64,000 bases of DNA from Dendrobium chrysotoxum (GCA_019925795.1 CM034311.1:44363374-44427373), one strand, 5' to 3'; positions 12,414 through 23,356 are shown, numbered from the stretch's first letter. Notes: generated by a model not told the origin, from the letters alone. Numbers and translations are program-made.

Positions 12414-12670
12414 TGATGCAGAGCATCTTAGTTAAAAAACTCCTTAGGCATATGTGATTTAGTTTATTACAAATTTGTTATAGGATTCTAGAACTTTCTA
12501 GATTTCTCTAGTTTTCTACTTATTATTATATATAGTATGGTGTAAGAAGAGTTGAGCATTAATGAAATATTATTCTCTTTGAACCTTAGTGTTTGCCTTT
12601 GTTCCATAGATTGGGATTTTCTTCTTGCATCCTCTTCTTCCAATGATCCAACAATTATCTCACCACATCA
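12414..12670 (+). repeat. 3' LTR of element A
   Basis: The LTR is 257 bp and closely similar to 10128-10386. It is preceded by CLDGVELFFDARGE coding sequence and the polypurine aaggggagaa. Confidence 0.88.
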
Positions 12671-12710
12671 GCTAGTGAGATTGAGCCCACGAGCTTTCTC
12701 GTTTAGTTTA
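12671..12710 (-). pseudogene. LecRK pseudogene, piece 2: 40-bp juxtamembrane fragment
   Basis: This sliver between two retrotransposons reads KLNEKARGLNLTS on the minus strand. It joins GWSFK of the lectin domain piece (15610 onward) to LPSLPLRENEK of piece 3. It is the best single proof that both flanking elements sit in one gene. Confidence 0.85.
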
Positions 12711-12945
12711 TGATGTAGGAACATCTTTAGTAGAATACTCCTTAGAGATAATTTATCATAGTTTGTTATAAGTTTGTTACTTATGGTTTCTAGAATGTTC
12801 TTATTAGTCTATAAATAGGCAAAGTATTGTAGTAGGAAATATTATTGATGAATATTATCCTCTTTTTAAGCTTTTAAGCTTGTGTTGTTCCTGGATTGGG
12901 ATTTCCTTCGAGCAGATCCGATTCTTCCGACGATCCACTGCATTA
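12711..12945 (+). repeat. 5' LTR of element B
   Basis: The LTR is 235 bp, with a TATA-like tataaata near 12811. The primer site (agtatcaaagcctgg) follows at 12949. Confidence 0.88.
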
Positions 12946-13880
12946 GTTAGTATCAAAGCCTGGAGCTTGTGAAGAACGATGGACTGTCAAATAAGATGGG
13001 CTATCAACGACGATCGAAGCCAAAGGAGTTGGGTGGTCGACAAAAATCGATGCCAAATAAGATGGACGATCAACGACGATCGACGCCAAAGGAGATGGGC
13101 GGTCGACGCCGAAGAAGTTTGGAGGTCGACGACTAGCCTCCGCTCCAACTTCCACTCCAATGATGAGATCCACCACCCCACTATCCTTCGCTTGAACTTC
13201 CACTCAAATGGCGGAGTCCCCTGCCCGACCATTTAGTCCAACCCACGGCCGTCGTCCGCGACTCGCCTCCGCTCCGGTCCCATTCCGTCGCCCATGATTC
13301 TACCTCCGCATCATCTCGCAACCAGGACCGCAATCCATCTTCATCTCGCGACCACACTCATGATCCCGACCCCCTCCTGTAAGATTTCATCGTTGCCACT
13401 TCGCCATTACCGCTAACTCCCAATATGATCGTTCCGACGTCGCTCCTCTGCTCCTCCAACGTGCCCGCGCCTTCACTCCAATATTCCACGCAATCCCGCC
13501 TCTAGATTGCTACCAAACCAGTGCACGAGACCTCGTCCGTATGCGACATCGTCGATCCCAATCTGCTCCCACTTCGCTCCTGCGACCCCAAACCTGCTCC
13601 GACGTCCGTGCGGACCACACTTTTGCTCCCGCTACCGCTTAGCTCCCTCGATCCCACGCCCGACCCTGCACTCAAAACCACTGAGAAGCCCTTTTACGAA
13701 ATTAGCGGCGAGAAGTATCCTGTTTTTCCGAATCCTCCCCTTCAATAGCCAGTATACCCGCTGCAGCAGCATCACCAGCGTCGATGGTTCTTCCAACGTT
13801 GACTGGATTGTTCTGATGTATGCACAGATAATGATGAACTCAATACCCATTCAAAGAGTTCTTGCAATTCAGAAAAATTA

Positions 13881-14285
13881 GTGGCTGCTCCTCATGAATG
13901 CAAAGTCTGCAATGATGCTGAAGAGGAAGAAAATCGCCTTGCATCCACAGAGTTGAGACTTGCAGAAGATTGGCCAAGAATAAAGAAGGAATTTCAAATT
14001 CTGAACCATTTTATTGATCGCGGTACAACAGTAGTTAAGGGGGGAATCTCATCTGAATCAATATTTTTGGAATTAAAAGAGAAGTTAGTTATGTCTGGTT
14101 GTGAAGATTATGCTTCAGGTGGTATTGGAGAAGTTTTCATTATAGGTGTGCAAATGTTTGATGTGAAGTCCACTAACAAAGCTAATCCAACGCTATGCTC
14201 ACAAGCAGCTCGATGTAATGTCACAGATGACTTCAGACAGTTAGGTGTTGACGATTTCCTTGCCAAGATTGATTTAATATTTTAG
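13881..14285 (+). pseudogene. Backbone open frame of element B, unidentified origin
   Basis: This frame reads ECKVCNDAEEEENRLAST, AEDWPRIKKEFQILNHF and SGCEDYASGGIGEVFIIGVQ. The same segments recur in element A (about 11380-11690), and the second half recurs in element C (28306-28535). It is therefore part of the family backbone, not fresh cargo. The source gene was not recognised. A stop ends it at 14285 and the similarity continues with NNRTASEMLDCHPLGKATSP. Confidence 0.6.
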
Positions 14286-14428
14286 GACAACAACAGGACG
14301 GCATCAGAGATGTTGGATTGTCATCCTCTCGGGAAGGCAACATCTCCTACATCTCCACTATCACGGCAGCCTTCCATTAATGTTTTTTCTTTAAATGAGA
14401 AGCTACAAGATTGCCTCAAGTTGGCATT

Positions 14429-14964
14429 ATTCATCTAGCTCCGCAAAATGATTCCACAGGGTTAATCTTAAGTTGGTTATTGGATGAGTGCTCAAAATTT
14501 CATGGTCACTCACCAGCTGTTGTTACAGGAAAGCCAATTGATCTTGGCGGTTCATTAGGCAGGGAAGCGTCGTGTTGTTTTTGCAACTGATGCTCTATTA
14601 GGTGAATATGGAAAATCTATTCAAGGATTGACATTTGCAATACAAGGGTTTGGTAATGTTGGTTCTTGGGCTGCAAAGCTCATCCATGAGAGCGGTGGCA
14701 AGATCATTGCTATTGGGGATGTGTCTGGTACAATAAGAAATCCTAATGGCTTGGACATCCACCAGGCACAAAGCTGAGGGTGGTGTTTTAAAGGATTTCA
14801 CAGGTGGAGATGCCATGGATCCTGATGAGTTACTTGTTTATGAATGTGATGTTCTCATTCCTTGTGCCTTGGGTGGAGTCCTTTACAGAGAAAATACTGC
14901 TTCTGTTAAGGCTAAATATATTATTGAAGCTGCACAGATAAATTTGTCCTCAGTAGCTACCTTT
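14429..14964 (+). pseudogene. Captured glutamate dehydrogenase fragment
   Basis: The sequence reads LLDECSKFHGHSPAVVTGKP, then IDLGGSLGREA, then (after a frameshift) VVFATDALLGEYGKS, IQGFGNVGSWAAKLIHESGG, HKAEGGVLKDFTGGDAMDP, ECDVLIPCALGGVL and VKAKYIIEAA. These are the NAD-binding part of plant NAD(H)-dependent glutamate dehydrogenase, including the Rossmann glycine motif GFGNVG. The N-terminal catalytic part and the C-terminus are missing. It runs about 170 codons without an intron, though plant GDH genes are split into many exons. That favours capture through RNA (inference). Frameshifts make it non-functional. Confidence 0.88.
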
Positions 14965-15127
14965 CAAAGCGAGAGCTGGGACTTCAGAAGATAAGATCTG
15001 TGTTACAGCTTAGAGAATCACATGACCAAGATCAAAAGTTCTTTCACAATATGAGAACTTTTTTTTCAAGAGGGTAAACAGGAGATTGGCATGGAGGTGA
15101 AGATGGTTGTAATCAGGATCATAGTGA

Positions 15128-15240
15128 GGATGCCAATACAGCCTGATGCTTTAGTTTGGGGAGCATTGCTTGGTACTCACAAAATGCTTGGAAATGAGCT
15201 TGGAGAAAGAATTACTTGTTATTTGTTCAAAGGGATCCTG
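15128..15240 (+). pseudogene. Captured PPR-protein fragment
   Basis: QPDALVWGALLGTHKMLGNE followed by LGERI is the E-domain region typical of PLS-class pentatricopeptide repeat proteins (PDALVWGALLGACR...). The same piece occurs in element C at 29116-29185, fused there directly to GDH. It is only about 35 codons long. Confidence 0.75.
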
Positions 15241-15376
15241 AAATTAATCGTCAAATTGTAGAACATCTCTCACATTCAAAATCTTCGATCCAGGAGGATT
15301 GCTTACGATTTCTACACTTTCCTCCCTCCCAATGACACGCCTTGACAGAGTCGAGCTTTTTGACGCTAGGGGAGTA

Positions 15377-15609
15377 TGATGTAGGAACATCTTTAGTAGA
15401 ATACTCCTTAGGGATGATTTATCATAGTTGTTATAAGTTTGTTACTTATGGTTTCTAGAATGTTCTTATTAACCTATAAATAAGCAAAGTATTGTAGTAG
15501 GAATTATTATTGATGAATATATCCTCTTTTCAAGCTTTTAAGCTTGTGTTGTTCCTGGATTGGGATTTCCTTTGAGTAGGTCTGATTCTTCCGACGATCC
15601 ACTGCATCA
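15377..15609 (+). repeat. 3' LTR of element B
   Basis: The LTR is 233 bp, TGATGTAGGAACATC...CTGCATCA, followed by TSD GTTTA. Confidence 0.9.
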
Positions 15610-16440
15610 GTTTAAAGCTCCATCCCAACACATAATGAGACGTTTTGACGGAACCAGAAGATGAAGATAAACCAATGTACATAGCATCATAAATAACCCG
15701 GGAGAGATTAATTGACAGAGATATAAGGGGAAGACTTGGCTTTGGTACATTAATTGGAGAGATTGTTACATTGAGCTTCATTTCCATACCATCATACTCC
15801 ACCCAAAGAATCATAGGCTTCCCACTGAGAAGAGTCAAGTTCTTATACCCTTATTTCCTTCCAGAAAATATGATGTTGGAGCAGCCGCCACTGATTTCAA
15901 ACCGTTGATATCGATACCAACATGATTGTTGTTTATATCTTCAGACTCGATGTTGTCCATGGTGTCCAATTCAATGGCAAGAACATGAATCGAGGAATTT
16001 CCATTGTTGGATGAATTGAAGGGTCCAAGGTATTGGATAGGGAGTGCTCCAGGGCGACTTCTTGTTGGGGAGATCACAAGTGCAAGATCGTGGCCACCAA
16101 CATCAGAATACTCTGGCACAATGGCAAACACGAAACAAGTGGATAAAGAGCTAAGCTTACCATCTGATGTGTTCTTGAATTGGATCACGGTCTTGTGGAA
16201 CGCGTGGCTTTGCATATGCTTGCTTGTGTTGGTCATTAATAGCAAGTCATTTGGTGCAATGTTTGTGATGCCATCAAGAAACAGATCCACGCCGGCGAAT
16301 CCATTGTAAATGAACTCATCATTCTTAGCAGCTACCGTATTGATGATCAGGAGGAACGGTAGAGAAGCCATGAATGCTAGTGATTCCATTCTCAGTAGGT
16401 TTGGTCTCTGACATATCGTCAATTTTATTTTCTTGCGCAA
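15610..16440 (-). pseudogene. LecRK pseudogene, piece 1: signal peptide and legume-lectin domain
   Basis: The likely start is the ATG near 16392, giving MESLAFMASLPFLLIINTVA as signal peptide. The upstream ATG at 16440 adds a charged leader. The lectin domain shows FIYNGFAGVDLFLDGI, FVFAIVPEYSDVGGHDLALV, LPIQYLGPFNSSNNGN, LAIELDTMDNIESEDINNNH and VGIDINGLKS. A one-base deletion near 15838 (GYKNLTLL expected) shifts the frame, then LLSGKPMILWVEYDG through SHYVLGWSFK. The coding sequence then hits element B at its TSD. Two metal-binding positions (Glu/Asp of IELD and Asn/Asp of NNNHVGID) are still recognisable. It is a paralog of the intact gene at 32145-34298 on the same strand. Confidence 0.92.
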
Positions 16441-16487
16441 ATTGTATATAGCAGGGATATGTCTCCCAACTCATTTTTGGTTGTTTT

Positions 16488-16666
16488 TGTGGATAAACCT
16501 GGGCATAGCTAGAGACATGAACGAGATAAAGAAAGCAGAGAAGGAAACATAAGTTTTAGAATCTTATTATTTTTTACTGTTACAATGTACATGAATATAT
16601 AGACAATACTAGCTGACGTGGCTAGTTGGTACGTGTGCAAGAAGGTACAAGACCTCATAGCTAACA
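16488..16666 (-). repeat. 3' LTR of the Copia element
   Basis: The LTR is 179 bp and has one difference from the 5' copy (T versus C in the tattttttact stretch). Confidence 0.95.
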
Positions 16667-16673
16667 TGCCCCC

Positions 16674-19600
16674 TCAAACTGATGATGCGGTGGCAGCAAC
16701 CAGTTTGTTGGATAGTAATTTGAAACGATGAATGGGAAGAGACTTTGTAAAGATGTCAGCGAGTTGATCAAGTGTACTGAGATGATGTACTGCAATTTGC
16801 TTGGAATGTATGCAGTCACGTATGAAATGACAGTCAACGTCTATGTGTTTTGTGCGAGCATGATAGATTGGGTTGTTTGTCAATGCTATTGCGGATGTAT
16901 TATCACAATGAATGGTAGTAGGTGTAGTTTGTGGGATGTGGAAGTCCTCAAGAAGGCGTCGTAACCAGATGATTTCAGATGCTTCCGCAGCAAGTGCCCG
17001 GTATTCAGCTTCCGTAGAGGAACGAGCGACAGTGTTTTGCTTTTTGACTTGCCATGAGATAAGAGATTTGCCTAAGAAGTTACAGTACCCAGTAATGGAT
17101 TTGCGGTCCGGAGAGCTAGCCCAGTCTGCGTCAACGAATCCTTGAAGAGTAAGATCTGCTTTGTGCATTGGGATGCCGACATTTGTTGTACCGTGGATAT
17201 AACGTAAGAGACGTTTAAGAGAATCAAAATGGACGTTGAGAGGTTGATGCATATACTGGCTGAGCTGATGAACTGCGAATTGTATATCGGGACGAGTTAA
17301 GGTGAGATACTGTAGCGAGCCTAGGAGATGACGATACAGCTGTGGATTTGAGAAGCTGTTTGCAGAAGCAAATTCGGACGTTGGCTTGCTCGCAGAAGGT
17401 GTGGAAACCGGTTTGGCATTAAGCATGCCTGCTCGTTCTAAAATGCGATGAGCATACTGTTGTTGATGAAGAAGAGTACCGGAGGCTTCGATGCCAAGAA
17501 AATGGGATAAGGAGCCAAGATTTCTCATTTGAAACCGTGTATGAAGATTGGAGAGAAGCCGATTGAGCTCGGAAGGAGAGTTGCCGGTGAGTAGAATATC
17601 GTCGACGTAAATTAGAATATACATATGCGTAGAACCCAATGTATACGTTAGCAAAGAGGGATCAGAATTACTTATACGGAAGCCAAAATTCTGAAGATGA
17701 GTAGAGAGAGTGGCGTACCATTCGCGGGGTGATTGTTTCAGACCGTAGAGCGCTTTATTGAGCTTGCAGACATAGTGTGGATGGAGAGAATCTGAAAAAC
17801 CTGGTGGCTGCTGCATGTAGACGGTATCGGATAAGGTACCGTGTAAGAATGCGTTTGAAACGTCGAGTTGATGAATTTGCCAGCCGTAGTGAAGGGCGAG
17901 AAGAATGAGAACTCGTACTGTAGGCATCTTAGCCACGGGGCTAAAGGTTTCTGTGTAATCGATACCATGTTCTTGATTGAATCCTTTTGCTACAAGATGG
18001 GCTTTATAGCGAGCCACGGAGCCATCGGAGTTGAGTTTAGTACGGAATATCCATTTGCAACCTAGGACATTTTGATGTGGATGAGGCGGAACGAGTGTCC
18101 AAGTGGATTGAGATTGTAAGGCCTGAAATTCTTGGGACATGGCTGATCTCCATTGTGGAAGTTTTGCTGCCTGGTTATATGTTGTAGGAGCAGCAGGTTG
18201 AAGAATGTGGCAGAGATCAAAAATCTGCTTTGGTTTGCTATTTCCGGTTCTGGGCCTAGTGAGCATATGATGTGTGGGAATGGCTGTCTGGGAAGTAGAT
18301 GAGGATAAAGGCTGATCGGAAGAGATGGTAGGAAAAGGATTGATAGAGTTTATAGAGAGATCAGTGGAAGGAGTGGGTGTTGGGAGATCCGAAAGAGTAT
18401 TAACAGAGGTCTTAGTAGGTGAACTAGACAAGTGCAATGATTGTGTAACAGATTTGGGTAGGGTAGATGTGGGAACCAAGAGTAGAGGAGGTGTTGCAGG
18501 AACGTGATTTATAGAAGCAGTTGAATGATTTGAAGACTTAGAGAAAGGAAAAACTGCTTCGTTGAAAACAACATGACGCGAGATATAAATTCTGTTGGAT
18601 GCGAGATCTAGACACCGGTAACCTTTTTGAAATTGAGCATACCCAATAAAGACACATGGGTAGGAGAGTGGAGATAGTTTGTTTGGTGAGTAAGATTTGA
18701 GCCAGGGATAGCATAAGCATCCGAAAACCTTAGTGATCGTATTGAGGTGGTTTGCGATAAAGAAGTTCGTATGGAGAGTTGTTAGAGGTATTGGGAGACG
18801 GAAGGCGATTGATGAGGTAATTAGCAGTGACAAGAGTGTCAGCCCATAGATATTGAGGGAGGGATGCAGTGATGAGAAGAGAGCGTATAGTTTCAGTGAG
18901 GTGACGATGCTTGCGTTCAGCGACGTCATTTTGAGAGGGAGTGTAAGGGCAGGTGTATTGATGAATAGTTCCCTGATTTTTGAGAAGAAGTTTGAACTTA
19001 TTGTTGATAAATTCGCCACCCCCGTCAGTTCGAAGAATATGAATTTTAGACTTAAAATGGCAAGCAACCATTCGTTGAAAATCAAGAAATTTTTGAAAAA
19101 CATCAGATTTGTTTAATAAAGGATAAACCCAAGTGTATTTGGAAAAATCATCAATAAAAAGAACGTAGAAACGAAATCCTTGATTTGAATTTAAAGGGGA
19201 TGGCCCCCATACATCGGAATGAACGATATCAAAAGGGAACTTGCTACTGTTTTGAGAAATAGAAAACGGTAATCGATGGCTTTTAGCCATTTGACAAGAA
19301 TTACACATCAATTTATTTGAAGAAATACAAATGTTAGAAAATTGCTTGGATAATCTGTCCAGAGTGGTAGAGGAGGGATGGCCTAATCTTTGGTGCCACA
19401 AGTCAGGAATGGCTTGAACCGAGATAAGAGCGAGCGGGAGCGTAGATGGAGTAGACTTTTTGACTTGTAGCGGATAAAGGCCATCAATACAAGGACCCGT
19501 GAGAAGAACTCGGTGGGTCGTCTGATCCTGAATAGTGTAATTGTGAGAGGAAAAAGTGATGGTGCAATTGTTGTCAGTAGCAAGACGATTAACAGATAAT

Positions 19601-20838
19601 AAATTGAATGAAAGATTCGGGACATGATTGAGATGAGATAGTTGGAGAGTACCTTGAGGTGTAGGAAGTATACCTTTACCAGTGTTCTGAATTGGAAGCT
19701 GATGACCGTTGCCAAGAACGACCTGGGTGGAACCTGTGTACGGTTGGGATGATTGAAAATGATTGGGATCAGAGGTGAGATGTGTAGATGCGCCGCTATC
19801 CAGATACCAATCTTGCGGTGGATTAGATGAAGACGAGGTAAATAAAGCTGTGGGCGTAGGATCAGTTGTATATTGGTCATCGTGGCGGTACCAGCATTTG
19901 ATTGCGGAATGTCCGATTTTGCCGCAAATTTGGCAAATGACAGAAGATCTGGATGTTTTGCCGCCGCGGGTGGAAGTTTGATTGTTTGGAGGCTGCCTAG
20001 TGTTGGATGAGGAACGACCGCGAGATTGATATGAGCGACCTCGACCTCGACTGCGCATCGCTGTAAGTGCCGTGGTATTTCCAGAGAGTTGAAGGTTTTG
20101 AAGTTCGCGGATCGTTTCATGAGCAAGATTAAGCTCCTCACTGCATAAGAGAGTGTAAAGATCATCAAGATTCAGCGGTTGGAGATTGGTACGAATAGCG
20201 GTTTTGAAGGCCTGGTAAGTAGGGGGAAGACCGTCAAGAGTATAATGGATGATATCTTCAGCAGCTAGAGGAGCGCCGGCTGCAGCCAGAGCATCGACTT
20301 TGGTTTTGACGTCGAGTAGGTATTGAGACATGGATTTGTCTTTCATAGATAGGTAGTGAAGTTCATGTTTCAACTGAATAATTCTTGATCTCGTGCTTGA
20401 CTGAAGACGACGATCGAGTGTGAGCCAGATTTCGCTACAGTGCTCCACCGATAAAACGTAAGGAAGGATGTTGGAAGAAATAACAGAGTAGAGGGCTGCA
20501 GCGAGATTTTGATCAGAAAGAAGCCAAGCAGTGAAACTGGGATTTAGAATAATCTGGCCTGTTTCATCAGTGGAGGATTTAGGCGGGGCGGTGGCGGAAC
20601 CATCCAAGAAACCTTCATAGCCATTAGCCCGGAAGAGCTTGAAAACTTGCGTTCGCCAAAGTGGGTAGTTATCGGCGGTGAGAGGGTGGGAGATGACTTT
20701 CTTGATGTTATTCATCAAGAATTTGAGAGAGGAGGGAATTGAGGATGGCGGGTTAAAAGTGCTAGGAGCATTTGTGGTCGATTGGGTGAAGGAAGAAGTT
20801 GCCGTGGTGTTATCCATGGAAGGAAAGAAAGAAGACAC
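16674..20838 (-). pseudogene. Copia gag-pol with one frameshift
   Basis: The first frame (20838-18730) has a Gag (UBN2-like) domain from LTADNYPLWRTQVFKLF, the CCHC knuckle CQICGKIGHSAIKC, and protease WYLDSGASTHLTSD. It continues with the integrase zinc region (LWHQRLGHPSSTTLDRLSKQ, CNSCQMAKSHRLPF) and core (VHSDVWGPSPL, ILRTDGGGEF). It shifts frame near 18745. The second frame (to 16674) continues with FGCLCYPWLKSYSPNKLSP. RT follows (QLDVSNAFLHGTL, YVDDILLTG, MRNLGSLSHFLGIE), then RNase H (VDADWASSPDRKSITGYCN, SSTEAEYRALA, HCDNTSAIALTNNPI), ending LADIFTKSLP. All catalytic motifs seen are intact. Only the one-base shift breaks the polyprotein, so this copy was recently active. Confidence 0.95.
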
Positions 20839-20873
20839 CGCCGGAGAGAAGAATCGCTACTGCTCTGATACCA

Positions 20874-21052
20874 TGTGGATAAACCTGGGCATAGCTAGAG
20901 ACATGAACGAGATAAAGAAAGCAGAGAAGGAAACATAAGTTTTAGAATCTTATTATTTTCTACTGTTACAATGTACATGAATATATAGACAATACTAGCT
21001 GACGTGGCTAGTTGGTACGTGTGCAAGAAGGTACAAGACCTCATAGCTAACA
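20874..21052 (-). repeat. 5' LTR of the Copia element
   Basis: The LTR is 179 bp and is followed on the minus strand by the primer site. TSD GTTTT is at 21053-21057. Confidence 0.95.
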
Positions 21053-21057
21053 GTTTT

Positions 21058-22159
21058 CACGCTCCAAGATAACTTGCTGTTTAACATGACTTGAGAGTAC
21101 TTAGGAATCAATAAGAGGAATGTGTAGACTTGGTCAGCACACGCCAAACAGCTTTGTTTTTAGCTTTGTTTCTAGTTACAATCGTCCATTAAATGTCTAC
21201 TGAACACAGCTATTCTCATTGGATCTCTAGCAATACCGGAGTTATCTGCTACAATATCCTTTCTCATAGCCATCAACCATCATTTTTTTTTTTCATGCTC
21301 GGAGGTGGTGCTCTGGAACTAGGTGGTGTTGGAGGAAGCCTTCGTCCTCAAGAGTTGTGGTATAAATATTGGATGAAATATTTGCTTCACTGATCTTTTA
21401 CTTCCGTGCATTTTAATATTTTATTTTGTTTCACCGATCTTTTTTTAAAATCTTGATTTCACCACCGTCACGTTTTATGTCCTGTTCTATGCTCGTTCAG
21501 AAGGTGAATAAAAGCTGTCAAATGTCTCTTCCCCCCTGTTTTTACTGAAGAGACGAAGGGTGGTTCAAATCCCTTGCTAACAAAAACTAAAAAAAAAATC
21601 TATTCTCCCTCCCTCCCTTGACCACTCGCACCTCTTTTGCATGACAAATGGTGATCAGAGACCACTGATTGGGTAATCAGCTCTTCAATTAATGCCAATT
21701 TCACTTATATTGAATACTAGTTATGGAATTATATGAATACCAACAACCTGTCCATTTCTTCAATATTGTTCTGGTGCTTGGAGGAGCCATTTATCTCAGC
21801 CAAAATTGTTGATTCACTGCCTAGTAATCATATTACTGCAGTAATTTCCTTATGTATGTATGGGAAGGCCTTGTAGACTCTTCAGATATACAAAATGTAT
21901 TTCCCTGCTTATACATGCTAATGCAGAATTTATTCTATCTTCTCTCCATCGTCTGCTTCAAATTCTTCCTGTTAAATGCTTAGTAGCATACTTTAGCTCT
22001 AACTCTTCATGGTATCATTCATATGTGACACTCGTGTAACTGCTTCTTCCCTAAACGTCCGAATGGAACACTCGGACTCCTCTCTGAATGATCGCAAAAC
22101 GAAGCCCACTACTCTAGCCAAAATGGCTGACACTATTTTCCCTTCTTCTATGATAGCCT
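21058..22159. other. Intergenic DNA, former upstream region of the LecRK pseudogene
   Basis: Without the Copia insertion this stretch would be the promoter side of the LecRK pseudogene. No coding region is recognised. A short plus-strand frame at 21193-21393 (containing GGGALELGGVGG) has no recognisable similarity. Confidence 0.5.
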
Positions 22160-22227
22160 AAACTCTCAATTATCAAGATATTGTTCATTTTGACCTAATA
22201 GTCTCACAGTTTTATCCCTTTGATGTA

Positions 22228-22313
22228 ACTTCTCAGGAGATCACCCTTCCTAGGAGCACACTCATGTACACGCACGCTTAATTTTGAAATTTCTAATTTC
22301 AACCGTTGCACTA
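22228..22313 (-). repeat. 5S rRNA-derived segment, copy 1
   Basis: ctcaggagatcacccttcc and acgcacgcttaat match, with changes, the reverse complement of the 3' half of plant 5S rRNA (caggaggtcacccatcc, aagcacgcttaac). It is too diverged to be a functional 5S gene. Confidence 0.65.
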
Positions 22314-22585
22314 AATAACGTCTTAATGTTTAAGATTTTAGCTTTATTTTCTTAAGAGGTTTCAAACTTAAGGGTTTTATAATTCTCTCATACTTAAATT
22401 AATTGACGTCCTTATCAATTTCTTTAACCCATAATAATTCACCATGCAGCAGGAATCTAAAGGTAGAGTTTTCATCTTTTGATAGTCGGATTGCTCTAAA
22501 GTCATTTGTAACAGTCAAAGCTCTTGACTATCGAGATATTGTCCGTGTTAGTTTAATTAACCTCATAGTTTTAGCTCCTTGATGT

Positions 22586-22675
22586 AATTTCCTAGGAGGC
22601 CATCCATCCTAAAAGCACTAATGTGCAAGCAAATTTAACTTTGGAATTTCTAATAAATTCCAATCGTTATGCTAA
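22586..22675 (-). repeat. 5S rRNA-derived segment, copy 2
   Basis: cctaggaggccatccatcct followed by gcaagcaaatttaact and ggaatttct is the same antisense 5S-like block as copy 1, about 360 bp away. Confidence 0.65.
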
Positions 22676-22799
22676 AATGTAGCTCAACAATATTTAAGAA
22701 TTTAATTTTATTTTTTTAAAGGTGTTTCACATCTTCACACATGTTTCTCACGTCCAACATCAAGGTCATTGCTAGTACAATTTAACGGGCAACTATCTT

Positions 22800-23356
22800 A
22801 TATGACAGTCTATGTTAGTTTTTTGTGAAGTCTAATTGTATTGATCAATTGAATTATACGTTATATGTGCTTTAAGTATTCATACCGAGTCTTTATTTTT
22901 GAACGAAATATATCTTTTAATCTTATTATTTATGAATGGTCTTCTTGTACTACTATCAAGATGACTCCAAAAAAACAAAAAAATACTCTTTGGAATTGAT
23001 GGTTGAACCATAGATCAATTTTTTATGAATAGGCCAATTATAATTTAGAGCAATTTTCACTCTTTTGATTTTGATCAAATGAGTGTAATAAAAGGTTTAC
23101 AAGTTGTAACAAGTTTGCTTCCTCTCAGGTTAATAGTGTCTCAATTTTTAAGTAAATGCTATTATAGTTTGAAGTTTAATATCTTATAAATAATCCAACT
23201 AATATATCTCAAAATTTTGATTTAATGATGAAGGGACCTAATTTATAATGTTATAAATTGAATTAATAAAAATATTATTATTATATTAAAATAATATTAA
23301 TATTTATTATTCCATTCAATTCAAGCTAAAATTTTAAACATTGACCCTCTCAATTT

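Larger units (their letters stand above)
10128..12670 (+). mobile_element. Gene-capturing non-autonomous LTR element A (receptor kinase + P450 cargo)
   Basis: LTRs are 10128-10386 and 12414-12670 (TGATGCAGAGCATC...CACATCA). A tRNA-Met-like primer site (ttgatatcaaagctcgg) starts at 10388, and the polypurine tract is aaggggagaa before 12414. There is no gag or pol. The interior starts with the family backbone: a CRRRWAVDDDxS-type repeat, then GC-rich sequence, then EKPFYGINIKKY and NDELNT segments. It goes on to host gene cargo and ends with RRRKIFDPG and CLDGVELF. Flanks are GCTTA and GCTAG, so the TSD is imperfect, but the LecRK frame resumes across the element (LTS to LPSLP). Confidence 0.88.
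12711..15609 (+). mobile_element. Gene-capturing non-autonomous LTR element B (GDH + PPR cargo)
   Basis: LTRs are 12711-12945 and 15377-15609 (TGATGTAGGAACATC...CTGCATCA; the left copy ends TA). A perfect TSD (GTTTA) lies at 12706-12710 and 15610-15614. By eye the LTRs differ at about a dozen sites. The interior carries the family backbone (WAINDDRSQRSWVVDK, EKPFYEISGEKYPV, DNDELNT, HPLGKATSPTS). Cargo follows, then a short tail related to KIFDPGGLLTIST, and the polypurine aggggagta. No gag or pol is present. Confidence 0.92.
16488..21052 (-). mobile_element. Young Copia LTR retrotransposon in the 5' flank of the LecRK pseudogene
   Basis: LTRs of 179 bp lie at 16488-16666 and 20874-21052 (TGTGGATAAACC...GCTAACA). 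They differ at a single base by eye. The TSD (GTTTT) is perfect at 16483-16487 and 21053-21057. The tRNA-Met primer site (TGGTATCAGAGCA on the minus strand) is at 20861-20873 and the polypurine tract (TTTGAGGGGGCA) at 16667-16678. The whole element is 4565 bp with a nearly complete gag-pol. Short LTRs and gene order fit an Ale/Retrofit-like Copia lineage (inference). It lies about 50-100 bp upstream of the LecRK start codons, in the same orientation. Confidence 0.96.
22160..22740 (-). mobile_element. Decayed Cassandra-like TRIM with two 5S-rRNA-like segments
   Basis: Two copies of a block about 350 bp apart (roughly 22165-22350 and 22515-22720) share aagatattgt / gagatattgt, then cagttttatccctttgatgtaa / tagttttagctccttgatgtaa in matching positions. 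A segment resembling antisense 5S rRNA follows in each. Cassandra elements are terminal-repeat retrotransposons in miniature that carry 5S rRNA sequence in each LTR. Two 5S-bearing repeats at this spacing fit that plan, with the element on the minus strand. Exact LTR ends are not resolvable. Confidence 0.55.

Noticed and set aside
14598..14994. A host glutamate dehydrogenase gene
   Set aside because: It is a fragment without N- or C-terminus, frameshifted, and located between the LTRs of element B.
22228..22675. Functional 5S rRNA genes
   Set aside because: Both copies are too diverged and incomplete. They lie in direct repeats as expected for a TRIM element.
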